Below, piece after piece: positions 8,738 through 15,995 of a stretch of 64,000 bases of DNA (its first letter is position 1; each line of letters opens with the position of its first letter). A program made the position numbers and the translations under genes. The DNA is taken from the NCBI GenBank assembly GCA_963666965.1, contig OY762939.1, positions 682,001 through 746,000 on the forward strand, read 5' to 3'. This stretch comes from Proruminimicrobium sp963666965 (GTDB taxonomy: Bacteria; Elusimicrobiota; Endomicrobiia; Endomicrobiales; Endomicrobiaceae). The notes beneath the pieces are model-generated. The model made no database searches. It saw only the letters and a program-made list of their open reading frames with translations, and was not told the DNA's origin.

Positions 8738-9724
8738 GTGGATATAAAAATATGCTTTGCCTCCGATGATAATTACGCCGTGCATATGGCGGTTACGATC
8801 GCTTCAATTCTTAAAAATGCAGGTCACGGCGATAATTTATTGTTTTATGTTTTAGACGGCGGAATATCAGACCGCAGCAAAGATAAAATATCACGTTTAA
8901 AAAAAATAAAAGATTTTTTTATTGAATACATAGACTGCGGAGCTTTTAACTCTCACGGGTTTCAGCTGCTGCTTCCGCATTTTTCGCAGACTGTATATTT
9001 AAGGCTCAGAATGGCCGATTTGCTGCCGAATATCGATAAAATCATTTATTTGGACAGTGATATGGTTGTTTGTTCAAGTTTAAAGGAGCTTTTTGAAGAA
9101 GATACAGGGGAATATTTTATCTCGGCGGCTGAGGATATAGGATATTTTTGGGCGCATAATGCGTTTGGAAGAAAAGAAGAAAAGTTTTATGCCAATTCCG
9201 GCGTTATGGTTATTAATCTGAAACTATGGCGCGAGCATTCAATAGGCGAAAAACTGTATAAATTCGCCGGAACGACAAAAGAAAAATTACATTTCGGCGA
9301 TCAGGATGTAATAAACAGCGTTCTCAAAGATAAAATAAAACCTTTGAACCTAAAATGGAATGTTCAGACTTCCTTTTTTGAGTTTTACAATGTCCTTAAT
9401 CATCCGTTGAAAAGAGAAATTATAAAAGCGAAAAAAAATCCTAAAATAATCCATTATATCACATGGAAAAAACCATGGAATTCTTATGTTCCGAAACGAA
9501 AATTATATTTTTATTATTTAAATATCGCAGGTTTTGTTTCTGATTTGACTTTTGCAAATAGGATTAAAATTGCAAAACAATTCGTGATTCATAACATTAA
9601 AGCGGCTGCGTATTTTTTAAGATATATTATTTCGCCGGTTATAAAAGGATATAAAACCGACGATAAAAAAATAAAAATTAAGATATTTAATTTTCTTGAA
9701 TTTATTCTTTGTAAAACAAAATAA
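8738..9724 (+). CDS. Glycosyltransferase family 8 (LgtC/RfaJ-like)
   Basis: The 328-residue GT-A retaining transferase has an N-terminal ICFASDDNYAVHM. It has IIYLDSDMVV near residue 105 (the DxD motif binding Mn and the nucleotide sugar), NSGVMVINL near 150, FGDQDVIN near 188 and IIHYITWKKPW near 240, all GT8 hallmarks. It starts at GTG 8738, the same position as the ATG of its paralogue at 10644. Such enzymes add galactose or glucose to lipooligosaccharide. It diverges from the GT2 operon. Confidence 0.92.
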   Translation: MDIKICFASDDNYAVHMAVTIASILKNAGHGDNLLFYVLDGGISDRSKDKISRLKKIKDFFIEYIDCGAFNSHGFQLLLPHFSQTVYLRLRMADLLPNIDKIIYLDSDMVVCSSLKELFEEDTGEYFISAAEDIGYFWAHNAFGRKEEKFYANSGVMVINLKLWREHSIGEKLYKFAGTTKEKLHFGDQDVINSVLKDKIKPLNLKWNVQTSFFEFYNVLNHPLKREIIKAKKNPKIIHYITWKKPWNSYVPKRKLYFYYLNIAGFVSDLTFANRIKIAKQFVIHNIKAAAYFLRYIISPVIKGYKTDDKKIKIKIFNFLEFILCKTK

Positions 9725-9731
9725 AATATTC

Positions 9732-10574
9732 TTATATTTTCCCGGACCAGTCGGGAGGCTGCGGATTATCCGAAGTTTCCCATTTAAAATAATTAAAATT
9801 ATTTGTGCAGAATCTGCATGTTTCTTCAGGTTTTTTCAGATAGGATAGAATTTCTTTGCCCGTATGTGTGTAGATGTTGATTCCTTCGCCTTGCGCTATT
9901 GAAGCGTTGAATTTTTTATTGAAATATCCGATATAGGCGGCTATGGCGCACATATACATATTGTCATCTTTTAAAATGGAACAAAATTTGCCGGTGCAGT
10001 TTAAAAAAGTTTTTTGTTTATCGGAAGTGCCGGCCGTGTTTAATACGCCGCAAAAAGAAAATATTCTGTTTGACAAAATATATTTGACTTTAAACAAATC
10101 AAGATTTTTGATTATTTTTTCAATAGTATTAAATAACGGCGGATAAACGCTGATTTCAATCGTTATATCGTTTTCGCGGCAGATTTTGAAAAAAATATCA
10201 GGCATTGACGGCAGCAGAGTTCCGTTTGTTATGATAATTATATCCGTAAAAGGAACGGTTTTTCTTGTTATTTTTAAAATCTCGCAGATTTCCGGATGCA
10301 GAAGAGGTTCTCCGCCGAGTATTTTAATTTTTTTTATTTTGCCGAAAATTTTATTAAGGCGTTCAAGGCGTTTTTGTATAAGGAGACAGTCCGTAAATTT
10401 TTCGCCCGCTATATTTGAAAAGTGTGTGCACCCTTTACAGTTTAAATTGCAGTGTTCGGTTACATGGAATTCAAGATGGTCAAGAATCGGACCGTATATC
10501 AGATTTGCCGTGAAAGGCTTTATATCAGCAAGAAATGGAACTTTGTTTTTTAAAAAAACTTTTAGCTTTTTCAT
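9732..10574 (-). CDS. Radical SAM protein in the polysaccharide cluster
   Basis: About 280 residues. Near residue 40 is CNLNCKGC, the CxxxCxxC motif that binds the radical SAM 4Fe-4S cluster, followed by KILGGEPLLHPE, typical of the SAM-binding core. Extra cysteines towards the C-terminus (CTGKFC and CRFC) suggest an auxiliary cluster or SPASM-like extension. The substrate is unknown; the location between two GT8 genes suggests glycan or lipid modification. ATG at 10574 is preferred over an in-frame TTG at 10589. Neither has a clear Shine-Dalgarno sequence. Confidence 0.85.
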   Translation of the reverse strand: MKKLKVFLKNKVPFLADIKPFTANLIYGPILDHLEFHVTEHCNLNCKGCTHFSNIAGEKFTDCLLIQKRLERLNKIFGKIKKIKILGGEPLLHPEICEILKITRKTVPFTDIIIITNGTLLPSMPDIFFKICRENDITIEISVYPPLFNTIEKIIKNLDLFKVKYILSNRIFSFCGVLNTAGTSDKQKTFLNCTGKFCSILKDDNMYMCAIAAYIGYFNKKFNASIAQGEGINIYTHTGKEILSYLKKPEETCRFCTNNFNYFKWETSDNPQPPDWSGKI

Positions 10575-10582
10575 ATTAACGT

Positions 10583-10613
10583 CTGACAATTATATCAAAT
10601 AATTTTATATAAT
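10583..10613 (+). promoter_or_regulatory. Putative promoter of the second GT8 gene
   Basis: TATAAT at 10608-10613 with CTGACA at 10583-10588 (19-nt spacer). It lies 30 nt before the ATG at 10644, and the region between also contains AGGAAAT, a ribosome-binding site. Confidence 0.45.
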
Positions 10614-10643
10614 AGTCGAATCATTAAAAAGGAAATAAATAAA

Positions 10644-11615
10644 ATGAATATTAACATATGTTTTACTCCTTCGGATAATTACGCTCAGCATATGGCGGTT
10701 GTAATCGCTTCAATTTTGAAAAATGCCGCAACGGATGATGAGTTTTCTTTTTATGTTCTTGACAGCGGAATATCGGACTCAAACAAAAATAAAATATCGG
10801 AACTTCAAAAAATTAAAAAGTTTAACGTTAAATACGTCAAGCTTGACACATCTGTTTTAGACAGCCTGCCGATAGTGCTTAATCATTTTACGACAGCTAT
10901 ATATTACAGATTTATGGCGGCCGATTTGCTGCCGGAAGTTGATAAAATTATATATCTGGACTGCGATCTTGTAGTATGTTCAAGCCTGAAAGAGCTTTTT
11001 TCCCAAGATGTTTCAGATTATTATATAGCCGCAATTGAAGATATAGGTTCGTATTACAATCATCTTGTTTTAAAGCCGGAATTTGAAAAACTTCAGATAA
11101 ATTCGGGTGTTATGGTTCTTAATCTTGCAATGTGGCGCAAAGATGGTCTGGGAACAAAATTGATTAAATTTGCCGTTGAAACGAAAGAAGAACTTGTTTT
11201 TGGCGACCAGGATGTTATAAATAAAACTTTAAACTGCAAAAGACTGAATTTTAAATGGAATGTACAGTCTTTTCCGGCATTTCATGTTTATAATAATGTC
11301 GTGTTTCATCCTTTAAAAGATGAGATTATAGAAGCGGTAAGACGTCCCTCAATAATTCATTATATTACAAAATGCAAACCGTGGAACTGCGACGTTCCTT
11401 TCGGACATTTATATATGAAATACAGGCAGATGACGCCTTTCAAATATAAAAGTTCGGAAGTTTTTTTAAAACAGTTTAAATATTTTCTTTTAAGATGCCG
11501 AGAAGCGTTTAAATTCGTATTTTTTCCGGCGTTTATAATATACCGTTCGAACGGTTGGATTAAATTTTCGTTGTTTAATATTATAGATTTGAAAATTTTC
11601 CCTTCCAAAAAGTAA
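10644..11615 (+). CDS. Glycosyltransferase family 8 (paralogue of 8738-9724)
   Basis: A 323-residue GT8 enzyme with ICFTPSDNYAQHM, IIYLDCDLVV (the DxD motif is D-C-D here), NSGVMVLNL, FGDQDVIN and IIHYITKCKPW. It is colinear with the GT8 protein at 8738, so a tandem duplication around the radical SAM gene is likely. It starts at ATG 10644 with AGGA upstream. Its last 35 nt overlap the convergent GT2 gene at 11581. Confidence 0.92.
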   Translation: MNINICFTPSDNYAQHMAVVIASILKNAATDDEFSFYVLDSGISDSNKNKISELQKIKKFNVKYVKLDTSVLDSLPIVLNHFTTAIYYRFMAADLLPEVDKIIYLDCDLVVCSSLKELFSQDVSDYYIAAIEDIGSYYNHLVLKPEFEKLQINSGVMVLNLAMWRKDGLGTKLIKFAVETKEELVFGDQDVINKTLNCKRLNFKWNVQSFPAFHVYNNVVFHPLKDEIIEAVRRPSIIHYITKCKPWNCDVPFGHLYMKYRQMTPFKYKSSEVFLKQFKYFLLRCREAFKFVFFPAFIIYRSNGWIKFSLFNIIDLKIFPSKK

Positions 11616-12629
11616 AAAACTCAGCGCAAAAATTATAAGTCTTTCTCAGAATTCTTCCGATAACGGCGTAATTTATTCCGTATTTTAAACAAAGATAAAA
11701 ACAGAAAAGTCTTATTTTATAAGAAAACTTATCATATGTTTTATAAAACGGAATATTCATTGCGTTAAAAAATATACGTTTTATAATAAACGATATTTTT
11801 GCAAGCTGGCCTGAAGAAAGAGACGACACTTCAAATTCAGCCGCAAAAAGAAGGGCAATATACGGATAAAAAGATTTTTTATACGTTTCAAATAAATTTT
11901 GCGATTTTAAAAGTTTTTTTAACTCTGCAGCCGCTTTTATGCAGTTATAGATTCTGTCGGTTTTATTGGACATTATTGAATTTTTTCTGTTGATCCGGTA
12001 ATAGTAAGTCGCGTCTTGGATAAACATAAATCGCGCAGATTTTAATATGGTCTCATAAATAAAAATAATATCTTCCATTTTATTCGTTTTAAAATAAATA
12101 TCGTTTTTTAAAAGGAAATCCCTGTCGTATATTTTATTCCACACAGACCATATCATTCGCAGAGTCAGGACTTCTTGTTTTTTTGAAACAGAATCAATCG
12201 GCAGATTATAAAATTCTTTTTTTTGTTTAAACAATTTGCTTTTTTTGTCGTATTATCAAAAGTATAATGCGTGCCTATTATTAAATCGCATCCGTTTTTT
12301 TCAATTGCATTGTGCAGAAGTTCAATATGATTTTTACTGACCCAGTCGTCGGCATCTATAAAAACTGCATATTTGCCGCAAGCGGCTTTTAAACCTGTAT
12401 TTCTTGCATTGCCAAGTCCCATATTTTTTTCAAAATTTATGATTTTTAATCTGTTATCTTTTTCTGAATATTTTTTTATTATATCGCCGCTTCCGTCTGT
12501 TGAACAATCGTTTACTATGATTATTTCCAGATTTTTAAATGTCTGCGATATTATACTCTCAAGACAATGCTCAAGATGGGGGGCTACGTTGTAAACCGGT
12601 ATAATTATCGACACGGATTGATTTGTCAT
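11581..12629 (-). pseudogene. Glycosyltransferase family 2, frameshifted at an A8 tract
   Basis: The N-terminal half (12629 to about 12224: VSIIIPVYNVAPHL, IIVNDCSTDGS, FIDADDW) and the C-terminal half (about 12224 to 11581: IWSVWNKIYDRDFLLKNDIYF, MEDIIF) are in different frames. They join at a run of eight A on the coding strand (plus-strand T8, 12217-12224). Nine A would restore one ~350-codon frame colinear with the intact GT2 genes at 7595 and 12626. No other defect is visible, so this could be a pseudogene, a phase-variable gene, a gene rescued by slippage, or an assembly error. Its start overlaps the upstream GT2 stop by 4 nt (ATGA). Confidence 0.85.
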
Positions 12630-13639
12630 TTTATTTTTCCGGATAAAAAATAATAAGTCTTTTTTAGTGTTTTGCCGAAGATGGCATAATTTATATTAGA
12701 TTTTAAACAAAATTGAAATAACAAAATTCTTGCTTTGTAAAAAATATTGTCAGGGTATAAAAGTTTTTCGCCGTTTTTAAAAAAATAGTTTTTGATATCT
12801 GAAAAAATAGGTTTCAAAGCTTTTAAAGGCAGGTTTGATTCTTCAAATTCAAAGGCGAAACATTTTGCGGCATGAGCCAAAAAGGCATTTTTAAAATCAC
12901 CGTATGATTTTTTTTCATTGAGACGTTTTTTTAAAAACAAGAAACATTCAACCATATTATAAATTCTTTTAGGCCAATTATATGTTGCGGAACATTCAAT
13001 GTTTTTCCTGTAAAAATAAAGTGAGTCTTTTATAAACATTATTGAAGAGTCCGAAGTTAAAATATCATAAGTAAATATAATGTCTTCCATGGGGCATTTT
13101 TGAAAATAAATTTCATTTGCTTTTAAAAAATCGGCATTGTATATTTTACCCCAGCACGGACATATGTGAAGCACAGGAATGAGTTTTTTCTTTGAATCTT
13201 TTGATTTGAATTCTTGCCCGTAAAATTTTTCAGGCAGTATTTTTATGCGCGTTTTTTTAGTTTTTTCGTCGTAAAAAAAATTTTCTGACGCTATAACGTC
13301 ACATCCGTATTTTTCAATTGTATCGTGTAACACTTCAAGATAATTTGAGCTTAACCAATCGTCAGGATCGGCAAAAGAAATATATTTGCCGCAAGCGGCT
13401 TTTAAGCCGGAATTTCTTGCTAGAGAAACGCCGCCGTTTTGTTGTGAAATTATTTTAAATCTTTTGTCTTTTTCAGAGTATTTTGTCAGAATGTTAAGAG
13501 AAGAGTCTGTCGATCCGTCATTGATGCAGATACATTCAAAATCCGTAAATGTTTGATTTGATATGCTGTCCAGACATTTTTTTAAATAGATTTCAGCGTT
13601 AAATACAGGCACTATTATTGAAATTTTAGGAATATCCAA
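12626..13639 (-). CDS. Glycosyltransferase family 2
   Basis: An inverting GT-A enzyme of about 337 residues with ISIIVPVFNAE, CINDGSTDSS, FADPDDW (DxD region) and MEDIIF, colinear with the GT2 proteins at 7595 and 11581. I place the start at TTG 13639, which has AGGGG 8 nt upstream and gives the short N-terminus of its paralogues. An upstream TTG at 13681 has no such support. It heads a two-gene minus-strand unit with the frameshifted GT2 gene and is divergent from lgt. Confidence 0.87.
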   Translation of the reverse strand: MDIPKISIIVPVFNAEIYLKKCLDSISNQTFTDFECICINDGSTDSSLNILTKYSEKDKRFKIISQQNGGVSLARNSGLKAACGKYISFADPDDWLSSNYLEVLHDTIEKYGCDVIASENFFYDEKTKKTRIKILPEKFYGQEFKSKDSKKKLIPVLHICPCWGKIYNADFLKANEIYFQKCPMEDIIFTYDILTSDSSIMFIKDSLYFYRKNIECSATYNWPKRIYNMVECFLFLKKRLNEKKSYGDFKNAFLAHAAKCFAFEFEESNLPLKALKPIFSDIKNYFFKNGEKLLYPDNIFYKARILLFQFCLKSNINYAIFGKTLKKTYYFLSGKIK

Positions 13640-13688
13640 AGTTATCTGCCCCTGATTTTTGCCACATTCTATCAAAAACAATGTGTTT

Positions 13689-13719
13689 TTGCTTTAAATA
13701 AAGCTAAATTTTGTATAAT
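13689..13719 (+). promoter_or_regulatory. lgt promoter, possibly giving a leaderless mRNA
   Basis: TATAAT at 13714-13719 ends 6 nt before the ATG at 13726. A weak TTGCTT lies at 13689-13694. The predicted transcription start would fall on or next to the start codon, and no Shine-Dalgarno sequence precedes the ATG. Confidence 0.5.
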
Positions 13720-13725
13720 AGAACA

Positions 13726-14457
13726 ATGTATCCTGAACTTTTTACCATCGGCGGCATTACTGTTTATACTTACGGAGTATGTGTTGCGCTCGGTTTTTTT
13801 GTTGCGCTTCAATACGTTATCAAATACAGCTCAAATGCAGGCATGTCAAAAAGTCAGATTTATGATTTTTTCTTTTATATAATAATAGCAGGTATTATAG
13901 GCGCAAGACTTCTTTATGTTCTTATTGAAATCAAATATTTTATTTCAAATCCTTTGGAAATTTTTCAATTGTGGAAAGGCGGGCTTGTTTATTACGGCGG
14001 TTTTATAGTGGCTGCCGCTGTTGCCGCAGTATATCTGAAAGCAAAAAAAATAGAGTTTCCGGTTATTGTCGACCTGCTTGCCCCGGCTCTGGCGCTCGGT
14101 CATTTTTTCGGCAGAATAGGATGTTTTTTTTCAGGATGCTGTTACGGTAAAGAATGTGATTCTTTTATAGCAGTTCATAACAGATATCCTACACAGCTGA
14201 CAGAAGCTTTTTTTAATCTCGTTATATTTTTTATTCTTCATAAAATAAATTCAGTAAAACATAAGCCGGGATTAACATTTTGGACTTATCTTATTATGTA
14301 TCCCGTATTGAGATTTACCGTGGAATTTTTTAGAGGCGACGATAGAGGAATGTTCTTTTTAGGACTTTCAATAGGTCAGATTATATCTCTTGTAATGATG
14401 GCTGCGGCAGCTGCCGTTATAATTTTAAAGTACAGAAAGGCATATGAAAAAAAATAA
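13726..14457 (+). CDS. lgt: Prolipoprotein diacylglyceryl transferase
   Basis: Lgt moves diacylglycerol from phosphatidylglycerol to the lipobox Cys of prolipoproteins in the inner membrane. The ~243-residue product has about seven TM helices and the Lgt signature GHFFGRIGCFFSGCCYG near residue 124. It also has GLVYYGGF near 88 and VEFFRGDDRG near 203. Several lipobox proteins in this window (41413, 53693) would be its substrates. An in-frame TTG at 13711 overlaps the -10 hexamer, so ATG 13726 is the likelier start. The 3' end overlaps the rluD-like gene by 14 nt. Confidence 0.95.
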   Translation: MYPELFTIGGITVYTYGVCVALGFFVALQYVIKYSSNAGMSKSQIYDFFFYIIIAGIIGARLLYVLIEIKYFISNPLEIFQLWKGGLVYYGGFIVAAAVAAVYLKAKKIEFPVIVDLLAPALALGHFFGRIGCFFSGCCYGKECDSFIAVHNRYPTQLTEAFFNLVIFFILHKINSVKHKPGLTFWTYLIMYPVLRFTVEFFRGDDRGMFFLGLSIGQIISLVMMAAAAAVIILKYRKAYEKK

Positions 14458-15343
14458 AATAATTTACGAAAGCGCAGTTCCGGAAAGATTAGATTCTTTT
14501 CTTAATCAAAAACATTTAGAGTATTCAAGAACTTATTTTCAGAAACTTATAAAAACCGGCGGTGTTTTTGTAAATGGGAATCAGATTCTTCCAAGTTATA
14601 AGTTAAAAAGCGGTGATGAAATTATATACTCTTTTGAAGAACAGGAAACTTCAATTTCTTTAAAACCGGAAAAAATACCGCTTAAAATAATACATGAAGA
14701 TGATGATATTATTGTCTTAAACAAACAATCTGATATGGTTGTGCACCAGTCTTTCGGCCATGAGTCGGGAACTTTGTTAAATGCGCTTATGTGGCATTTA
14801 AAAGGCAAAGTAAAACCTTTTATGGTTCACAGACTTGATAAGGATACCACAGGCGCGATAATTTTTGCAAAAACGCAGAAAGCAAAAGTTTCTTTATCAA
14901 AGCAATTTCAGAAAAGAGCCGTTAATAAAACGTATGTAGCGGCTGTTTGCGGAGTGCTTGCCGAAGAAAGAGGCAGAATCGAAGCTCCTTTAGGCAGATC
15001 TCACAGAGACAGAAAAATAATAGAAGTCAGTCCGTTTGCTAAAAGAATGGCTATTACGGAATTTAAAGTATTGGCAAGAACAAAACAAATTACGCTTTTG
15101 GAAATAAGAATTATAACCGGAAGAACGCATCAGATAAGAAGTCATATGAAATATATAGGCCATCCCGTTCTCGGCGATGCGGCTTACGGCGGAAGCACAA
15201 GCATTGATAACGTTGAGTTTAAAAGGCAAATGCTTCACTCATACAGAATAAAATTTTCACATCCTAAAGCAGGTAAAATGGTTGAATTTAAGGCAGACCT
15301 TCCGAAAGACATGTCAGGATTGTTTAAAAATATCAAAATATAG
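14444..15343 (+). CDS. RluA-family pseudouridine synthase (RluD-like)
   Basis: The 299-residue protein has an N-terminal S4 RNA-binding domain (about residues 10-70, with ERLDSFL and VNG). The pseudouridine synthase domain follows, with HRLDKDTTG near residue 128 containing the catalytic Asp, and GRTHQIRSHM near 225. Enzymes of this class isomerise uridines in 23S rRNA. The S4-plus-catalytic layout is that of RluD/RluC, but the exact target is not determined. Translation is probably coupled to lgt through the 14-nt overlap. Confidence 0.92.
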   Translation: MKKNKIIYESAVPERLDSFLNQKHLEYSRTYFQKLIKTGGVFVNGNQILPSYKLKSGDEIIYSFEEQETSISLKPEKIPLKIIHEDDDIIVLNKQSDMVVHQSFGHESGTLLNALMWHLKGKVKPFMVHRLDKDTTGAIIFAKTQKAKVSLSKQFQKRAVNKTYVAAVCGVLAEERGRIEAPLGRSHRDRKIIEVSPFAKRMAITEFKVLARTKQITLLEIRIITGRTHQIRSHMKYIGHPVLGDAAYGGSTSIDNVEFKRQMLHSYRIKFSHPKAGKMVEFKADLPKDMSGLFKNIKI

Positions 15344-15360
15344 CTTAAAAAATAAAAAAG

Positions 15361-15433
15361 TGCTGAGGGGCGGAATCGAACCGCCGACACAAGGTTTTTC
15401 AGACCTTTGCTCTACCGACTGAGCTACCTCAGC
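15361..15433 (-). tRNA. tRNA-Phe (GAA)
   Basis: The minus strand folds as a 73-nt cloverleaf. Acceptor GCTGAGG/CCTCAGC, D-arm GCTC/GAGC, anticodon stem AAGGT/ACCTT with loop CTGAAAA (anticodon GAA), T-arm GGCGG-TTCGATT-CCGCC and discriminator A. CCA is not encoded. A T-rich tract follows. Confidence 0.97.
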
Positions 15434-15453
15434 ACTTCACATCAAATTTATAT

Positions 15454-15657
15454 TTAATTCTCTTTTGAGCAAAACTTCTTCTCAATGGCAGACTTGCCTT
15501 CTTCTACCAGACTTTTTCCTTTTTCTTTAAGGTCAAGCCCCAGCTTCTTAAGATCTTCTCTTGTTTCTTTGCCTGATTTCGGAGCGAACAAAACACCGAG
15601 CGCAGCGCCTATGGCTATGCCGGTCAAAAGCGCAAAAAATGAATTCTTATTACTCAT
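15454..15657 (-). CDS. YtxH-like small envelope protein
   Basis: The 67-residue protein has one glycine-rich TM helix (residues ~8-27, LLTGIAIGAALGVLFAP), then KSGKETREDLKK and a charged amphipathic tail, the pattern of the YtxH family. Start ATG 15657 is set by an AAGGAGG sequence 6-7 nt upstream; a longer reading frame to 15702 lacks this support. It overlaps the DUF948-like gene by 8 nt. This pairing is common in bacteria. Function is unknown, probably envelope-stress related. Confidence 0.8.
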   Translation of the reverse strand: MSNKNSFFALLTGIAIGAALGVLFAPKSGKETREDLKKLGLDLKEKGKSLVEEGKSAIEKKFCSKEN

Positions 15658-15940
15658 TATCTGCCTCCTTGCATTTTTTTTTCTTAAACAAAGAACCTGC
15701 AATCTTAGGTATCAAAGAAACCGCAATACTGACCCATGATCCGGATATCAAACTTCCTAATCCGGAAACATATCCAAGAATTTTTCTTATACCTGCTATG
15801 TCGGAATCAAGTTGGTCTATTAATATTTCAAATTTTCTGATCGTTTTTGTCAGTTGTATGAGCGTTATCACTAAATATACGGTAGCAACAACTACTGACG
15901 CAGTTACAACAACGATACAAACTAATATTACCGTATCCAT
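15650..15940 (-). CDS. DUF948-like membrane protein
   Basis: A 96-residue protein with an N-terminal TM helix (residues 3-25), then a helical stretch with TIRKFEILIDQLDSDI and a second hydrophobic region near 60-85, ending in a lysine/acidic tail. The layout and its position directly upstream of a YtxH-like gene match the DUF948 family of small general-stress membrane proteins. No enzymatic residues are visible. Confidence 0.7.
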   Translation of the reverse strand: MDTVILVCIVVVTASVVVATVYLVITLIQLTKTIRKFEILIDQLDSDIAGIRKILGYVSGLGSLISGSWVSIAVSLIPKIAGSLFKKKKCKEADNE

Positions 15941-15995
15941 ATCCAGCTATTATAACAAATAAGACTATTTTTTGCAAACATATAATAAAATAACA

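Noticed and set aside
15485..15962. Plus-strand open frames opposite the YtxH-like and DUF948-like genes
   Set aside because: The minus-strand frames have recognisable TM and family patterns and good ribosome-binding sites; the plus-strand ones are shadows.
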